NCBI RefSeq assembly: GCF_050908995.1
Contig: NC_135125.1
Location: 13,231,011 to 13,295,010 of the forward strand
Length of the DNA: 64,000 bases
Source of the DNA: Andrena cerasifolii
Lineage: Eukaryota > Arthropoda > Insecta > Hymenoptera > Andrenidae
Reading direction: 5' to 3'
Part shown: positions 1 to 12,500 of the stretch, one piece after another
Position numbering within the stretch: the first letter of the stretch is position 1
Layout: the number at the start of each line of letters is the position of its first letter
The notes under the pieces: model-generated
The model's database searches: none
What the model was told of the DNA's origin: nothing
The model's input: the letters and a program-made list of their open reading frames with translations, nothing else
Position numbers and translations under genes: made by a program

Positions 1-2030
1 CGAGTGGCCGGTGTTCGCGTGGCAAATCGTCGCGGTGTAAGGAAAGTTTACGAGCGCTGAAAAAAAAAAGGGAAAAGAAAGTTCAGTTGCGCGTAATGGG
101 TTTTCAAGGTAAGACAGATCGTAATAAGCCCTTGAACCTGCGGGCGCTGGTCGTGCCTGAAGATCGATGTTGCAAGAAAGCCGCGGGCCCGCGTTATGAT
201 TGTTAAGGGTTTTATTCAGCCGTTATTGCATCGGTCGTTAGCGAGGGGCCCCTTTCTATCCGGCGTCGCCGGAGTTACGATTTCGAATTCCATCTTTCCG
301 CGCGCCAGGTGCTCCTCGCACGGCCGCAGAGAGAGGAAAGTCGCTGGAGAGCCGTTTACCCGCGGCTGGAAAACCTTTGGTGGGGTTATCAATAATTTAT
401 AAGCTGGCTCCTCGCAAACGCGATCTCCTCTCGCGGAAACTCGTGGAAAGACTCGAAATTGAGGCGACTTGCTCCTGCGTAGGGGAGCGCCTTTGCTATC
501 CCCCTGCTTTCGATTCGACGGCGTATAATCTTGCCCCGCCAGCGGTGTTTGATCTGTTCGGGTTACCGAATTTCCGGCCGAAGTCCCTCGAACCATGGCG
601 AGATAGGTCGACGGGGGGAGAGACGCGTACGCCTGCCCTTAAATTCGCACCGCGGGAGATAAGTTTATGCTGCGGCCTCGCGCTTTCGGCCATCCGAGGA
701 CAGATTACACGACTGCTGGGTAGTTGGCGGTTGGTTCTGACGAACCCTGCCCGTTGTTCCCCCTTAGTCTCGATTCTCCGCCGCGTTGAGAGAGCGTTAA
801 GTTATTTGGGAGGCAGGTCTGCCGGCTGAACGCCGTTTGCGTGCACGTCGTTAGAAAGTTTGCAGCAGACCCGCATCAAACGGGGAAAGGTTTGCGTTAG
901 AGTGTGGCATAGTTGCGTGGTAATTGCACCGTGGCTCTTCAACTCCTGAGCCTTTACCAGGCAGGTATGTATTCGAAATTCCTCGAGTGACTACCAAAAA
1001 TCTGACCTGACGCTAGGATTACTGAATAGCGATATCTTACCGCTGCCCAAGATTAGTGTCACTTAGCTGAGAGAGTATCTTCCCTCGAGGAACCTAATTG
1101 CTGGAGTTAAGCTCAACAGACCCCATCCAGCAGTCAGGGTGATTCGGAATTCCACGCGAGAGGAAGCGGAGTTATCGCGGACGAAATAAGAGCATTTCAA
1201 TTTGCATGATGAACGACAGTTTCGGAGGATTCCTGGCACGAAGGGCGGACGGGGCGAACGGTAGCCGTCTTTGGAGCACAAATTGGTCGATTTCGTCGGC
1301 CTTGCCTTTGACAAATCTTCCTCGTATCGTTGATTTAAGGAGGCATTCTGTCGAGCTCGCCAGAAGGCGGCTTCCCTCTCAGCTGATTCGATCTCGTTTC
1401 TGGTTTCTCCTTTTCATCCGCCTCTCTCGTTTCGTCCTTCCTCCCCGTTTCGTAGCCGCTTCATCTCGCTGCAGCGCTCGCCGCCGTTACTCGCGCTCTC
1501 CTCCGGGGCACGGGCAACGCATAACCGAGTTGCACATTCAGATGCAACACGTTTTACGGGGCACGTTCTGGCGAATTTAAATTAGCGTTATGGCGCTGAT
1601 GGCCATCGCGGCGCTGCAATTAAGTAACGCTGGTGGAACGCTTCGATCTTGTTCCGTGTTTTCTTCCTGGCTATGAAAACCCCGCCTTATCTTTCGTGCG
1701 GCGCGAATGGTACTTCGGGAGATCAGCTTTACTGCCGCGTGTCTATTGCGCCGCGGTTATGTCAGGAATTTTTAGCACCTATCGCTGCGATTCAGCTGAC
1801 CTGTTGCAGGCTTTCTGTTTCGTTACGGGAGATATGATTTTATGCCGTTCTATTAGTTGCTTAAGTGGGTAGAGGTGCCTCTTTTAGTTTGTTTGCTTGA
1901 ATTACGGGACCGCTGACACCCTTCGTGTCTTCATTAGCTGAATAACTAATTGCATCATTCAGCGTCAGGAGTTTCATTCAAGCTCGTTACTTCTGTCGTT
2001 ACGGAACCATTCTTCTAACTCAAGTATATA

Positions 2031-2226
2031 CAGGGTGAATCGGAAATCGTGGTATAACCAAGAGTGGGGCGAATCCTCGTGTAAAAATAAAGCGAAAAAA
2101 GGGTGGAATTAAATTTCGTCATACATATTGAACTAACAATAAGAATTGGTTCCATTTTCAACTGGATTTTCTCGGAAATGGTGGTACGTATAAAGAAAGC
2201 TGTTCCACGATTTCCGATATAACAGA
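2031..2226. mobile_element. Candidate short inverted-repeat (MITE-like) element
   Basis: A 14-bp perfect inverted repeat, ATCGGAAATCGTGG at 2039-2052 and its reverse complement at 2205-2218, bounds about 150 bp of AT-rich sequence. The left end is preceded by TATACAGGGTG, a kind of terminus common in insect DNA transposons. A partial copy of the same word (TCGGAAATGGTGG) lies inside near 2172. There is no coding capacity. I could not define a clean target-site duplication, so the outer limits are approximate. A chance palindrome is the alternative. Confidence 0.35.
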
Positions 2227-4515
2227 AAATCTTCACGAGTCATCGATGCGAATCACGCCAAAGATCAATGAAACAATATTCCCAATCTTAACGGTACAAA
2301 TGGCCCCGGCAACGGTGACCTCGGCACTGCTTTTTACCAACCCCTTCCATTCCCAAGTCCTCGATCGCAATAAAGTTACTCGCAATCGCAATTGCCCGCG
2401 ATATTTATTCAAATGCATCGAATAGTCCAGCGACTACCCCTGATGAACGCGATCCACCCGCGAGTATAAGGGCCGATAAGTCGGCCAATAACATTCCCCG
2501 AATGTGTTCGGGCCGTGTGCGTCCTCTTATCGCGGCGTCGACTGAGATCACGCCGCCTAATACTGAATTTGAATCGAGGGCCCGCGGCGCTCGTAAATCT
2601 GCCAATGCCGCGAGAAAAAATGACGGGAATGTGATCTTCGGCCGGTGAGCAGCCCCAGGGTCGTTATCAGGATGAGTGCACCTGGTATCCTTGCTCCTGC
2701 CGCGGATTCCCAGGAGACCTCCATCGGATGTTTACGAGGGATCGCGGTTGTCGTAAGTAGGCACTTCGTCCTCCCTCTTTTCTCTCTCCCTCTGTTCCGT
2801 CTGGCTCGCCGCCGAGATTCTCATGGTAGTCGGAACAGATACTCCCGCGATCCTCCGCGGAGGCTCCAGGTCGGCCTTCTACACGTCCGTTTAGCCCTGA
2901 CTGACCCCCGCCAAATGTCAAAGTTCATCAACTCGTATTCGTATACCCGCACTCGTCCCTGGCTCTTCCGCACGCCCTTCTCTCCGAGCGCCGCGATTTT
3001 ACGAGCCGATCCCTTTGGCCGGCGACTCCTTCCCGCGGCAGCGCGGTCGGTGGTCCTTTGCCTAACACCTGCTGGGCGATCCGCCGATGATTGCGCCGAT
3101 GAGCGTTTTCAGCGCACTTGTCGGTGATGGATGTGGGTGGCGCGACGAGGAAGCGCCCACGGCGAGGCTGAATCGGGCAATTGCTCGCGGTATGCGGGGG
3201 CTTTTTGGAAGCGACCCTGGGGCAGCGCGGTAGGTGCTCTGAACGATTTTTCCTGGCGCTGGAGGAATTGGAATCTGCGTTTGGAGCAGCCTGCTGGATT
3301 TAGGCACTGTGTCGCACACTTTGGCATTTAATGAGGTTATTCGGAGCTAGTTTGGAACGATATCTGCTTTCGGAAATATTTATGGGGTAGCAGCTTCAAT
3401 GTCCGACTTAAGTTTAATATATACAATTTACTAAGTCTCTCCAGATTTTTATTTTTATAACATAATATTGCAAATTTTATCTTTGGTTAATGCGAACATA
3501 TTAGTTGGAACAATTGGTACATATTATCCTTATGTTCCTCACAAATTGCTTTGTTGCAAACTTCGCAGAATGTAGTCGTCATCCTGCCAAAAGCTTTGTC
3601 AGTCGTGAAAAAGACGAGGCTTTGGGTTCTAGGGTTACAGATTCGTGTATCTCGTGTCCTCCCGACTGTCGAATAACGTATGCAAATTTTTTTCCACATT
3701 AATTGCACGCGATTGCATTTCTCCCGTGCCCCAAATCATCCACCAGGAACCTTTCTTCAGACGCCATGAATAATTCCAAGATTCGTACCATTACGACACG
3801 CAGGCATCGAGTTCCAGCGGCTTAATTTGCATACCGAATCCCGACTGTTCGCGCACGAATTTTTCTGCCACGAGCACGACCGAATCACCACCCAAGGGTG
3901 AACTAATCGCGGGGATGCGAGGAGCCGGATCCCACAGACGGGCGATTCGTTAAATGAAATTAAGGTAATGCGATGCCCTCGCGCTAAATACGAAATTACA
4001 TCCCTTTTCTGGCCGCGTGTTGGAAATTTCGGTTCGGCCGGGCCGCGAAATGGCCGTGCGTGCTGGCCGGCAATCTCTTTCCCATAGGATCATCCGTTAC
4101 TCTTTATCGATCGTGTACCGCACGGCGGAAAAAAGGGGCGAGAGAGGAGAAAGAAGGGGGCCAAAGAATTCTACTCCGTAGTCACGGAACGATTACAGGT
4201 TCGCCCGCCAACTTCGAACTCGGATGCGAACGACCTCTTCGCTGGCCCTGCTTTCCTTTTTCCTCCCCATTTCTCGCCCCCTATCCTCTCTCTTATTCTG
4301 TCTTTGCACACGTGTACACGCGACCACGCACACGTCACGTTCTTTCGGTATTCGCGAAACCAGTTCACGTGCCGTGATCTTCGACGTGATCGCCGCGAAC
4401 CGTGATCTTGATCTTCGCGCACGGCCACGGACGCCAATAAATTTGGCTGATCGATTCGCATCGCGCAATTGCAACGGTGTGATTCAGTGGATTTGATAAT
4501 GATCGGCTGGGTTTA

Positions 4516-5118
4516 TCTTCTTTCTAGAAGTTTGTGCTTCTGGAAATCTGCTTCTTCTAGAAATCTTCTTCTTCTAGAAATCTTCTTCTAGAAATCTTCT
4601 TCTAGAAATCTTCTTCTTCTAGAAATCTTCTTCTTCTAGAAATCTTCTTCTAGAAATCTTCTTCTTCTAGAAATCTTCTTCTTCTAGAAATCTTCTTCTA
4701 GAAATCTTCTTCTTCTAGAAATTTTCTTCTAGAAGTCTTCTTCTTCTAGAAATTTTCTTCTTCTGGAAATTCTCTTCCAGAAATCTTCTTCTAGAAATTT
4801 TCTTTTTCTAGAAATTCTCTTCTTCCAGAAATCTTCTTCTAGAAATTTTCTTCTTCTAGAAATCTTCTCCTAATATCTTTTTCTTTTAGAAATATTTTTC
4901 TTCTAGAAATCTTTCTCTTCTAGAAATATTTTTCTTCTAGAAATCTCTTCTAGAAATTTTCTTCTTCTAGAAATCTTCTCCTAATATCTTTTTCTTTTAG
5001 AAATATTTTTCTTCTAGAAATCTTTCTCTTCTAGAAATATTTTTCTTCTAAAAATCTCTTCTAGAAATCTTCTTTCAGAAATCTTCTTCCAGAAATCTTC
5101 TTCTAGAAATCTTCTTCT
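4516..5118. repeat. TTCTAGAA minisatellite (heat-shock-element-like core)
   Basis: A degenerate tandem array of units of about 11-17 bp of the form CTTCTTCTAGAAAT, with variable numbers of CTT. I count about 27 exact TTCTAGAA octamers in 600 bp, plus degenerate ones (TTCTGGAA, TTCCAGAA, TTTTAGAA). The left third is the most regular; the right part contains a duplicated block of about 111 bp (starting near 4864 and 4975) that includes the odd unit CTCCTAATATC. Each octamer contains TTCnnGAA, the paired pentamer bound by heat-shock factor, and also an XbaI site. In the commonest unit the next TTC is three bases after GAA rather than two, so successive pairs are not in the ideal phase. Simple slippage expansion is the default explanation. 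Confidence 0.9.
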
Positions 5119-6631
5119 GATTCTATCGATACTCCAGCAAAGCTGTGACATTAGAATTTCACTGTGTCTATCACAGGGTAATGTGGCAGAACCACGTTCA
5201 AGATGTAGAGTGAATCAAGGTAATAGGCGAATTGAATCTCTCATTATAGGATGTTTATCGTATTAAGTTCGCAGCACTTAGTGGCAAGTAATTGGCGGAG
5301 GATTGAAAAGCCTGAATAATAGTTGGTGGCTTGAATTGTTGGTTTAAAGTGTCTCTGTAACTCATGCTGTCGCTTTCTATATATTTATCACCAGCGCAAC
5401 GATGAATCAACGACGATGAAGAATATTAAATTGCATAGGTCGTTGGAATTATTAGACCGCCCCTTGCACCCTCTCGATATAATTACAGGGAGCCTATGAT
5501 TACCATAGTCACTTGATTCCTCCGATCAGGTATGGATGTCGATTGGAGCACTCAATTAAGGACCTCCACTGAGGATCTAAATTCAGAAGTTGATTATTCG
5601 ACGTAATGTACATGTGTTGACTCTGTCGAACTGCGGTTGATTGAAATTGCCTGAGTTTCCCCTTGTTTCTCTAAAGGCAAGGTGAGCTGCTGCAAATCAT
5701 GATTGCAACTGTTACCAACATATTTATTCTTCAGAACCTGACCAAAATCCAGCAACAATCATTTTCGAAGATTAAAATTTCTGATTGGTCCTTTTTTTAA
5801 AACAATCACAGCACCCTAGAATTCCCACTGCGTTTTTTATCAAAAACTCAGGAAAGGGCTCATCGATCATCTGTTTCGTTCGTTTCAGTTTCCTTTGGGC
5901 AGGTCGATTTCGTGGCTGGTTTCAGTCCTTGCAGCAGATTAATGGAAACGTTGCGCTGGTGGGTTGAGTTTGGAGACGCGAGGAATTATTGAATGCCCTC
6001 GCGTGTTTGATAAAACTCAGTCGGCCTTTGAGGTTCTCGAACGAAACGAGCGACGGCACCACGATTTCGTAACAGATTTTCATCGTGTGAAGACGCAAGG
6101 CGGCGTTTCGGTATGCGAGTTCCTCGTACACCGTTATCCTTTTTCAATGAAACTGGTTTTTTCACTTTTACATCCGCGGCGGCGGGCTTGGCTGGCACAG
6201 GAAGCGGTCCGTGTAAATACGTGTAAATAATTTATCGACATAAGAGCACGCTGCGCTGCCGTCGCGATATATCTCGTTCACGGCCATCGTGCAATTAATG
6301 TCTACTTGCCAGTTCACGTTACATTAATATACATCAGCCCTTTCCCGTAAAAATGAAGGCGTCAGCCTGGAACAAAAAGCAGTCCTCTGTTACTCCAAGC
6401 TTCTGCAGAAATATGTGTACACAGGTACCTACGTTGCCGTTCATAAATATTAGGTACGGAATAATCGTGAGGAACGTTGCAAATTTATTGTAGAACTGTA
6501 TAAAAATTTCACTTGACTTGGCACCAAGTTAAAAGCAGTGGGAGTATTCAATCTCTACCAAATACGACCAAATAACGATAGCGTGTGTCTCAAGATAATT
6601 GTAAAATGAAATCCTAGCCTTTTTAACAAAA

Positions 6632-6781
6632 TTTTTACCTCAATTAGGCTGAGGAACCATGGTATTCTTGTAACACGTCTAGAAACCACCAGGCTTAATG
6701 TAATGGAAACATTCCAAGGTATTATATATTATATTTTAATGTCCGCATAAAAGTATTCCTTAGCCTAATTCAGGTGAAAAC
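6632..6781. repeat. 150-bp inverted-repeat hairpin
   Basis: The left end, TTTTTACCTCAATTAGGCTG from 6632, matches the reverse complement of the right end (6755-6781, reading GTTTTCACCTGAATTAGGCT), with about 20 of 24 positions identical. The interior is AT-rich and non-coding. Size and shape fit a small non-autonomous DNA transposon relic, but no flanking duplication is clear. Confidence 0.4.
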
Positions 6782-8079
6782 GTTTTCTCGGCAAAAAGAA
6801 TAATATTACAATTGTCCCGCGACATAGGTATACATATTTCTCTAAAGTGAAGTTCATTAGTTTATTCACGTGGATGACATTATGTTGCAAAGCGGACAAT
6901 ATGTGTGTTTACCATAGTTGAGTAAGAAGTTCAAATTAACTGGGATATATTAAAAAGTAAGCAGCAGGAGACCTTACCCTTTGAGTTCCTCTCATATTTG
7001 AAATAAATCAAGTGGTAATATTAGAGTCTTGTGATAACTAGGGGAAGATTGAAAGTTTTATTCTCTTTCGATATTGAGTAAATTCCTCCACTTTGCTGAG
7101 ATATATGTTGCTTAGAAGAATGGTAGAGAATTAGGATACCACCTTCTATTTCAGAATCACGTACGCTTCTTTTTACGTAATTCGGAATTAGCTGGTAATA
7201 AATGAAGCCCATATTCTGAAGCTATCCGCATGGACGTGTGAAGTACATTCAGTTGTGGATCTTGGGGTTATACAAATGGAATCTATGAGGTAGAACTAGG
7301 AATTTTACATTGAAACAGACGTAGGTTCCATGAAAAAGAATCAAGAGATCTTGTCATCTTGAGTGTTGAGAAAAGACGAAAGAAACGTCTGCTTTAGCAA
7401 TCTGGGCCAGGTTAGACGAAAAGCCAATGTTGCGTTGCGCAAGATGAGATGAGCGGCGAGTGAGACGACAAGGGTCTAGGTACTCAGCCCACGTCACAAC
7501 ATGCATCCTCTCCTATGCATCTCATCTTGTACCCAAAGTCACGTACTACGGGCAGCCTACGCGTGCATTCGCAACAGCGCATTCATCTGCAGAAAACTGC
7601 ACGCACTAATTCCAGGCATGGTGCATAAAACGGTGAAAAAATTACTTTCGCTTCCAATGTGAATTACAAACTAGGTTTGAACTGTTTCGCTTCTTGAGGT
7701 CGTTAAGACGTAAAAGTGATCATTAACGTGCCAGAGTGGTCGAGTCGAATTAGGTTTGGAAAGTGTGCGCGGTTGCATGCGCTCGAAAATCTGATTTAAT
7801 TTTGCTTCTTTTACTTTCGGTGTTTTATATTTCCTTTGTGCAATCTCCCTCCATCTTTACACGAGTGATTTTGCTTGTATCAGAGATATTAGGCTTCTAT
7901 TAGCTCTTGGATGCTTTCAAGGAATTTGCGGGTCATCTGAGAATCTCGTAATTCCCGATAGGTATCGCCTTTTTCCCCCATTAAAGCTTTTATTTTAATA
8001 CTCATGCAAAACGATGCGTTATCACTTGCAACATGTAACTGAAGGATCTCGATCTTATTTATCAGACATGCCTAGGTTA

Positions 8080-8299
8080 AAAGGACCCAATTACTGACAC
8101 CTAACCAATTACTGCCACCTTAAGCTATTTTACTTACAATAACGAATAAATAAACTATAGTATATAATCTATAGAATAGATTATAGGTTGAATTACATAA
8201 TTCTTTTTGCGTATGACTTTACAACGTTTATTTATTCGTTATTTTAAGTAAAATAGCTAAGGTGACAGTAATTGGTTAGCTGTCAGTAATTGGGTCCTT
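8080..8299. mobile_element. 220-bp MITE with about 75-bp terminal inverted repeats and TA duplication
   Basis: Both ends carry AAGGACCCAATTACTGACA in inverted orientation, and similarity continues for about 75 bp with only a few mismatches, leaving a short AT-rich loop near 8160-8220. The element is flanked by TA on each side (8078-8079 and 8300-8301), as expected for Tc1/mariner-type insertion. Inside each arm an 18-bp word, CCAATTACTG(A/C)CACCT, occurs twice in tandem, so the arm is itself a duplication. There is no coding capacity. The near-identity of the arms suggests a fairly recent insertion. Family assignment beyond a TA-target non-autonomous element is inference. Confidence 0.85.
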
Positions 8300-9323
8300 T
8301 ACTCTACAATTATCTTATAGAATCAATGAACAGTTCAGAAACTCAAAGACTCAGAATTGGTGGCTGAAAATGATTGATTCTGTTATTTCGTTTCATTTTC
8401 TGCTCCTGCCTACCTCCTCCTAACTGAACAGAAAGAAAACCCTGAATATTGTCGAGCCATTCTAGGTCACACAGCCGAGTGTGCTCGTGCGTTGTTGGAT
8501 AGGTCATAAGTTCCGTTGACATGTCTCGCGGTGGATGGACAGAGAGCAGGCAATTAATTACAAGCTCGCTTAATTAAAGAGGGGTCTTCGCGTTTCAGAC
8601 GCGAGGGCTGCACTCCCGGAGCCGTGACACAGAGAGTGCACTTGGTCTTTCGCGTGTCATGGGCGCAATTTTCACCCACTCGACTGGCCTTTCCGCGGTT
8701 CTCCAGGAGCACTCCAACGGCGTTATTTTTAAACTCGCCAAGACCTCGTGTGTTACCCATCGATCCCCTTCGAATCGTCCCCTAACACGTTCTAATTACA
8801 CGCCGAGTCTAATTATCGCAATGGATACGGACGATTTATTGGAAAAAGGTCTCCGTCGCACGTCGCTGCGTTATTGGAGCAGCGATCGCGCCGGCTTAGG
8901 ACTAATTTACGAAAGCAATTTAGCCAGTCGGCCGGCTGAAAGCTGACTGGCAACTACGCCATGAAAACGGAGCCTCTCGATATGCCTCGGTATACTTTCG
9001 ACGCTTTCGGCAGAGCCGCGTGTGCGAGACTGTTGGAACGATGTGCTTTCAGTTTCCCCCATCGAAAGCTGCGTGGACGACATGCAGCCAGGAGGCGCGG
9101 CGATGAAACAGTGAGCGTTCGCAGAGTGTTTAAAAAGTTCGCAAAGATCGTTCGCGGGTCGCAGCCGCGACCGGGGCTGAGTTCGCGCGGGAAAAGTCCT
9201 TGGGGCTCGTTAGCAGCGTGCGTTGGTGCCAGCGGCTCACCGGACGACCCTTGGGGGATGGCGTTGACACCGAGTCGATGCCGCGGTAACAGCAACGGTG
9301 CTGGCGAGAATCTTTCGGAGGAA

Positions 9324-9501
9324 ATGGGGAACGAGGACGAAGTGGCGAACGCCGGTAATTTCGAGCCTCTCAGCGACTCCTGCGGCGAGAGCGACATGGA
9401 GGGCCTCGATCTCTCTCTGTTCGAGCCCCAGGTCGACGTTGCTTCCTGGTGCGACTCCCGGATTCACGCCGGCACTCTTCATATCCTGGTCCATTACTGC
9501 G
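9324..9501 (+). CDS. Exon A of an unidentified PH-like gene (5' limit uncertain)
   Basis: This is the first exon I can support. It ends at a good donor (GCG|GTAAGC, intron from 9502) and leaves the frame in phase 1. From the ATG at 9324 (context GGAGGAAATGG, G at -3 and G at +4) it encodes about 59 residues. These are acidic and Ser/Glu-rich at first (MGNEDEVANAG), then contain DLSLFEPQVDV and GTLHILVHYC. The last segment could be the first strand of a PH-type fold, continued in exon B. The frame is open upstream to another ATG at 8961, but that part is Arg/Gly-rich, CpG-rich and also open on the opposite strand, so I prefer 9324. A splice acceptor inside the upstream part (for example the CAG near 9291) is also possible. 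I do not recognise the gene. Confidence 0.5.
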
Positions 9502-12500
9502 GTAAGCTCTGATATTTTTCACCGCGGCCCGTTCCTCCGGGGGCCCATGCCGCGAGGATTAAGAGTCGCGGTGACTGCGACGCGAGGCTCCTCACCGTGA
9601 CACTCGATGAAATTTCACCGCCCTGCGACGGTGGTGGTTCTTTCTTGGGTAGTTTGATGGCCTGGACTCACCACTAGATTCATGTTCAGTACCGTGGGAT
9701 AATTTTATCGCGTGCGGAGTGTCTGATCCGTAAATGAGATGTATGGGAAGAATCTTGTGCTTAATCGAAGGTTACTTTCATTCATGGGTGTATTTACATT
9801 CTGGTAATCGAAGAAATGGAAATTACTTTTATTAAAATACCCACTTTTAATGTTAAGGAGGGCATACCCTTCCACCTGATATTCGAGGGCTAAATTCGTT
9901 TCCTGATTTTAAATGTAGGGTCATGTATTGCTGTTCTTCGTATGTGTCAAGTAATAAAGACGAATAATAATACACTTGGAAATGCCTAAAAACTGACGTT
10001 CTTTTAGAATTTTTTTAAAAGAAAGTATTAACATTGCATCCGTAATTTTTGTAATAATTATGTCACATCTTTGGCTATATTACATAATTTTTGTATTTAA
10101 ATATATTTGTTGTATAATACAGTTATAGGGGCTACTTCCAGATGTGTTATTCCTCTGAGTGATTTTATTCACTCCCAATTAAACAGATTTTACATGAAAG
10201 GGAAAAGCAAATTAGTTTCTTAAAATGTATTAACAAGTGCTATTTTTGACAGGGCCGATTTCACTTTTAATGCCTGCATCTTCGATATTTCAGCGAATTT
10301 CGCTACCAAACTGTGGGAAAACATTTTTGACATATCAAGCACTCAAAATATGGAAGAAAAAGAAAATCCCTCCTTAAGTAAACTAGTAGTGGATATTATT
10401 ATTCCCGTAATTCACGCGACACTTTCGGGTCCTCCACCGAAAGACTTGCTCACGTCGCAAAGATTATGACTGAAGTAAATTCTCTCTATTCCTCTTCGTT
10501 ACTCATCTTTCGAGCCAAACACTTCCCCTAAGAAGCACACGGCGATCACCCTAGTGCTCGCCAAGTACCAAATGACGAGCCCCCGCAGAGCCAATTATCC
10601 GATGCACCGGAGCAAAGCACTGTCGGGTTGCATTAATCGCAGCGAAGCTCCGAAACACAGGCACGGCCGCAGTCTTCTAACCGAGAACAGCGCGGCGAGT
10701 GCAAATCGGCCGTCGTTCGCCTAACACGTGTCTGGCCCCGGCGTAACAAAGACGATTAAAGCGATATCCTGGCGCCAGCGTCGGCTAAGAGAGGCCATCC
10801 CTGGCGACCGTGAGCGTGCAAGCTCACCTGCATCCGCGCTCTCGATGCACTTGCACCATTATCCTCGGCCCGCGGGGCCAATTGCCATTAACATACAATG
10901 CCGCCCGCGGCTGATACGCGCGCAGACGAATATCCCCGGCCAGTGATTTACCGTCGCGAATTAATCTCCCGCGTTAAATGAAAAGCCAAAGACTCGCGCG
11001 TGCATCGTGCGCGACCGATCGCGTGGGCGCAGCGCAGGCGAGCGGGGTGGGCACGTCTGGGGGGATATCATCCCACGAAACGCATCTCGGAGATGGGATC
11101 GACGAGATAAGGGATGGGACGGTCGCGGGATCTCGGCGTCACGCGATGACGACGCGCCGGTGTATCGCTGCTTTTCGGGCAGCGAGATTGAACGATATCC
11201 CTGCCTTTGAATGCGGGAATCGAGGATACGCCTGATGATTCGAAAGGATTCGCGCGCAGGTTCTTGTTCTTTCAAGCTTAAAATTTTTAGTGGCGCAAGG
11301 CTTTCGGAGATTATTACCCATTTACTAATGGGATATTACGTTTTGGTATATTTTAATAATATGAAGGGGCGTAATGTGGAGAACTGATAAATAAAATAAC
11401 AAATACCGAAGGGCACGAAAAGAAGATGAAAGCAAAGGAATAAAGTGGAAGAAGTGAAAGTTATTCCTAAATCTGAGGCAGGTATCTACTACGTATTGAC
11501 TATTGGTAGGGTAGTATTACCAAGAGGAGGTATATTGATCATGAATGTTTGCGTTCCTGTGACTAAATCGAATTGTATGACACTTGGAAATATTAAAAGC
11601 AAGATTATTTTTCTCACACCACACTTCTGGCTTGAAATATCCTCTGGGAGTAGAAATGTGTCCTGGACGTTCTCAATGCAACGAAATATCTTCAGAAATG
11701 CCCCTTTAACTCTGTCAGGCCTTTCTCAGCGATCGCTCCTGCTGAGAAAGTTTTGTAAAATGCGTAGCAAGTGAAATCCTTTCCTGATGTGTCTTAGACG
11801 GGAACCTGTGGCTTGGCAGTGCCTTGAACAATGTTCACGAAATACTGCAGAAATGTTTGCGACAAAAAAGGCCAATCACGTAAATCCATCTCGCTATCGA
11901 ATCTCGACGGCCACAATCGTCTGAGCCGAGGGTACCGTACTTAAACTTCTCTCGCAATCTCTGTCTTCCCAAAGTACGAAATTAAATCCATCGCTTCCTC
12001 GTCTACGTCACCATACTCGGCACCAACCCCGGCACTCCGTGAGATTGAATCGCCATCAGCGAAGGCATCAGCATGCCCTCCGTAAAACTATCCGAGGCTC
12101 TTATAAATGCCGCGTGTCCGTGCAGCAGCGTGACAAGATAATTCCCTCGCATTAGCCAGCGGATAATTCACGCGTTATTCGTATCACTCCACTACCGCAT
12201 GCCGCGTTCACCGGCAAGGAAAAGGGATCGTGCGCGGAACTCGCGCTTAGCCGGGAACAGGACCTAGCGAAGGGAACGGGCTGAGGGGAGAAAAAGGTTT
12301 GCGGGTTGATCGATTCGCGGTGGGGACCAATTAAATCGTGATTCAGCGTGGATGTAATTCCAGCAGAAACGTTGCTGCTCGCAGATATAATCTCCTCGGT
12401 CGCAATAAATCGATGTAGGTAAATGAGTCGCGTCCTTTCCATCGCGGTCTCGTCCTCCTTTCTCGCCGCGTTACCCACTTGCCGAGGATTCATCGTTTAC

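Larger units (their letters stand above)
1..9323. other. 5' flank of the PH-like gene, no supported gene
   Basis: I see no supportable coding exon here. CpG-rich blocks (about 200-1600, 2400-3300, 3900-4480 and 8450-9320) alternate with AT-rich DNA. Open frames in the CpG-rich blocks are long on both strands at once, which is what stop-poor GC-rich DNA gives by chance, and none shows a recognisable motif. The stretch holds the repeats listed separately at 2031-2226, 4516-5118, 6632-6781 and 8080-8299. The block just upstream of exon A (about 8500-9320) is GC- and CpG-rich and could hold the promoter and 5' UTR, but I saw no TATA box or initiator that fixes a start site. If the gene has exons further upstream, this whole stretch would be intron. 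Confidence 0.5.

Noticed and set aside
8961..9323. Upstream extension of exon A from an ATG at 8961
   Set aside because: Arg/Gly-rich and CpG-rich, with the opposite strand also open over the same stretch and no motif. The ATG at 9324 gives a more coherent acidic start, though the extension is not excluded.
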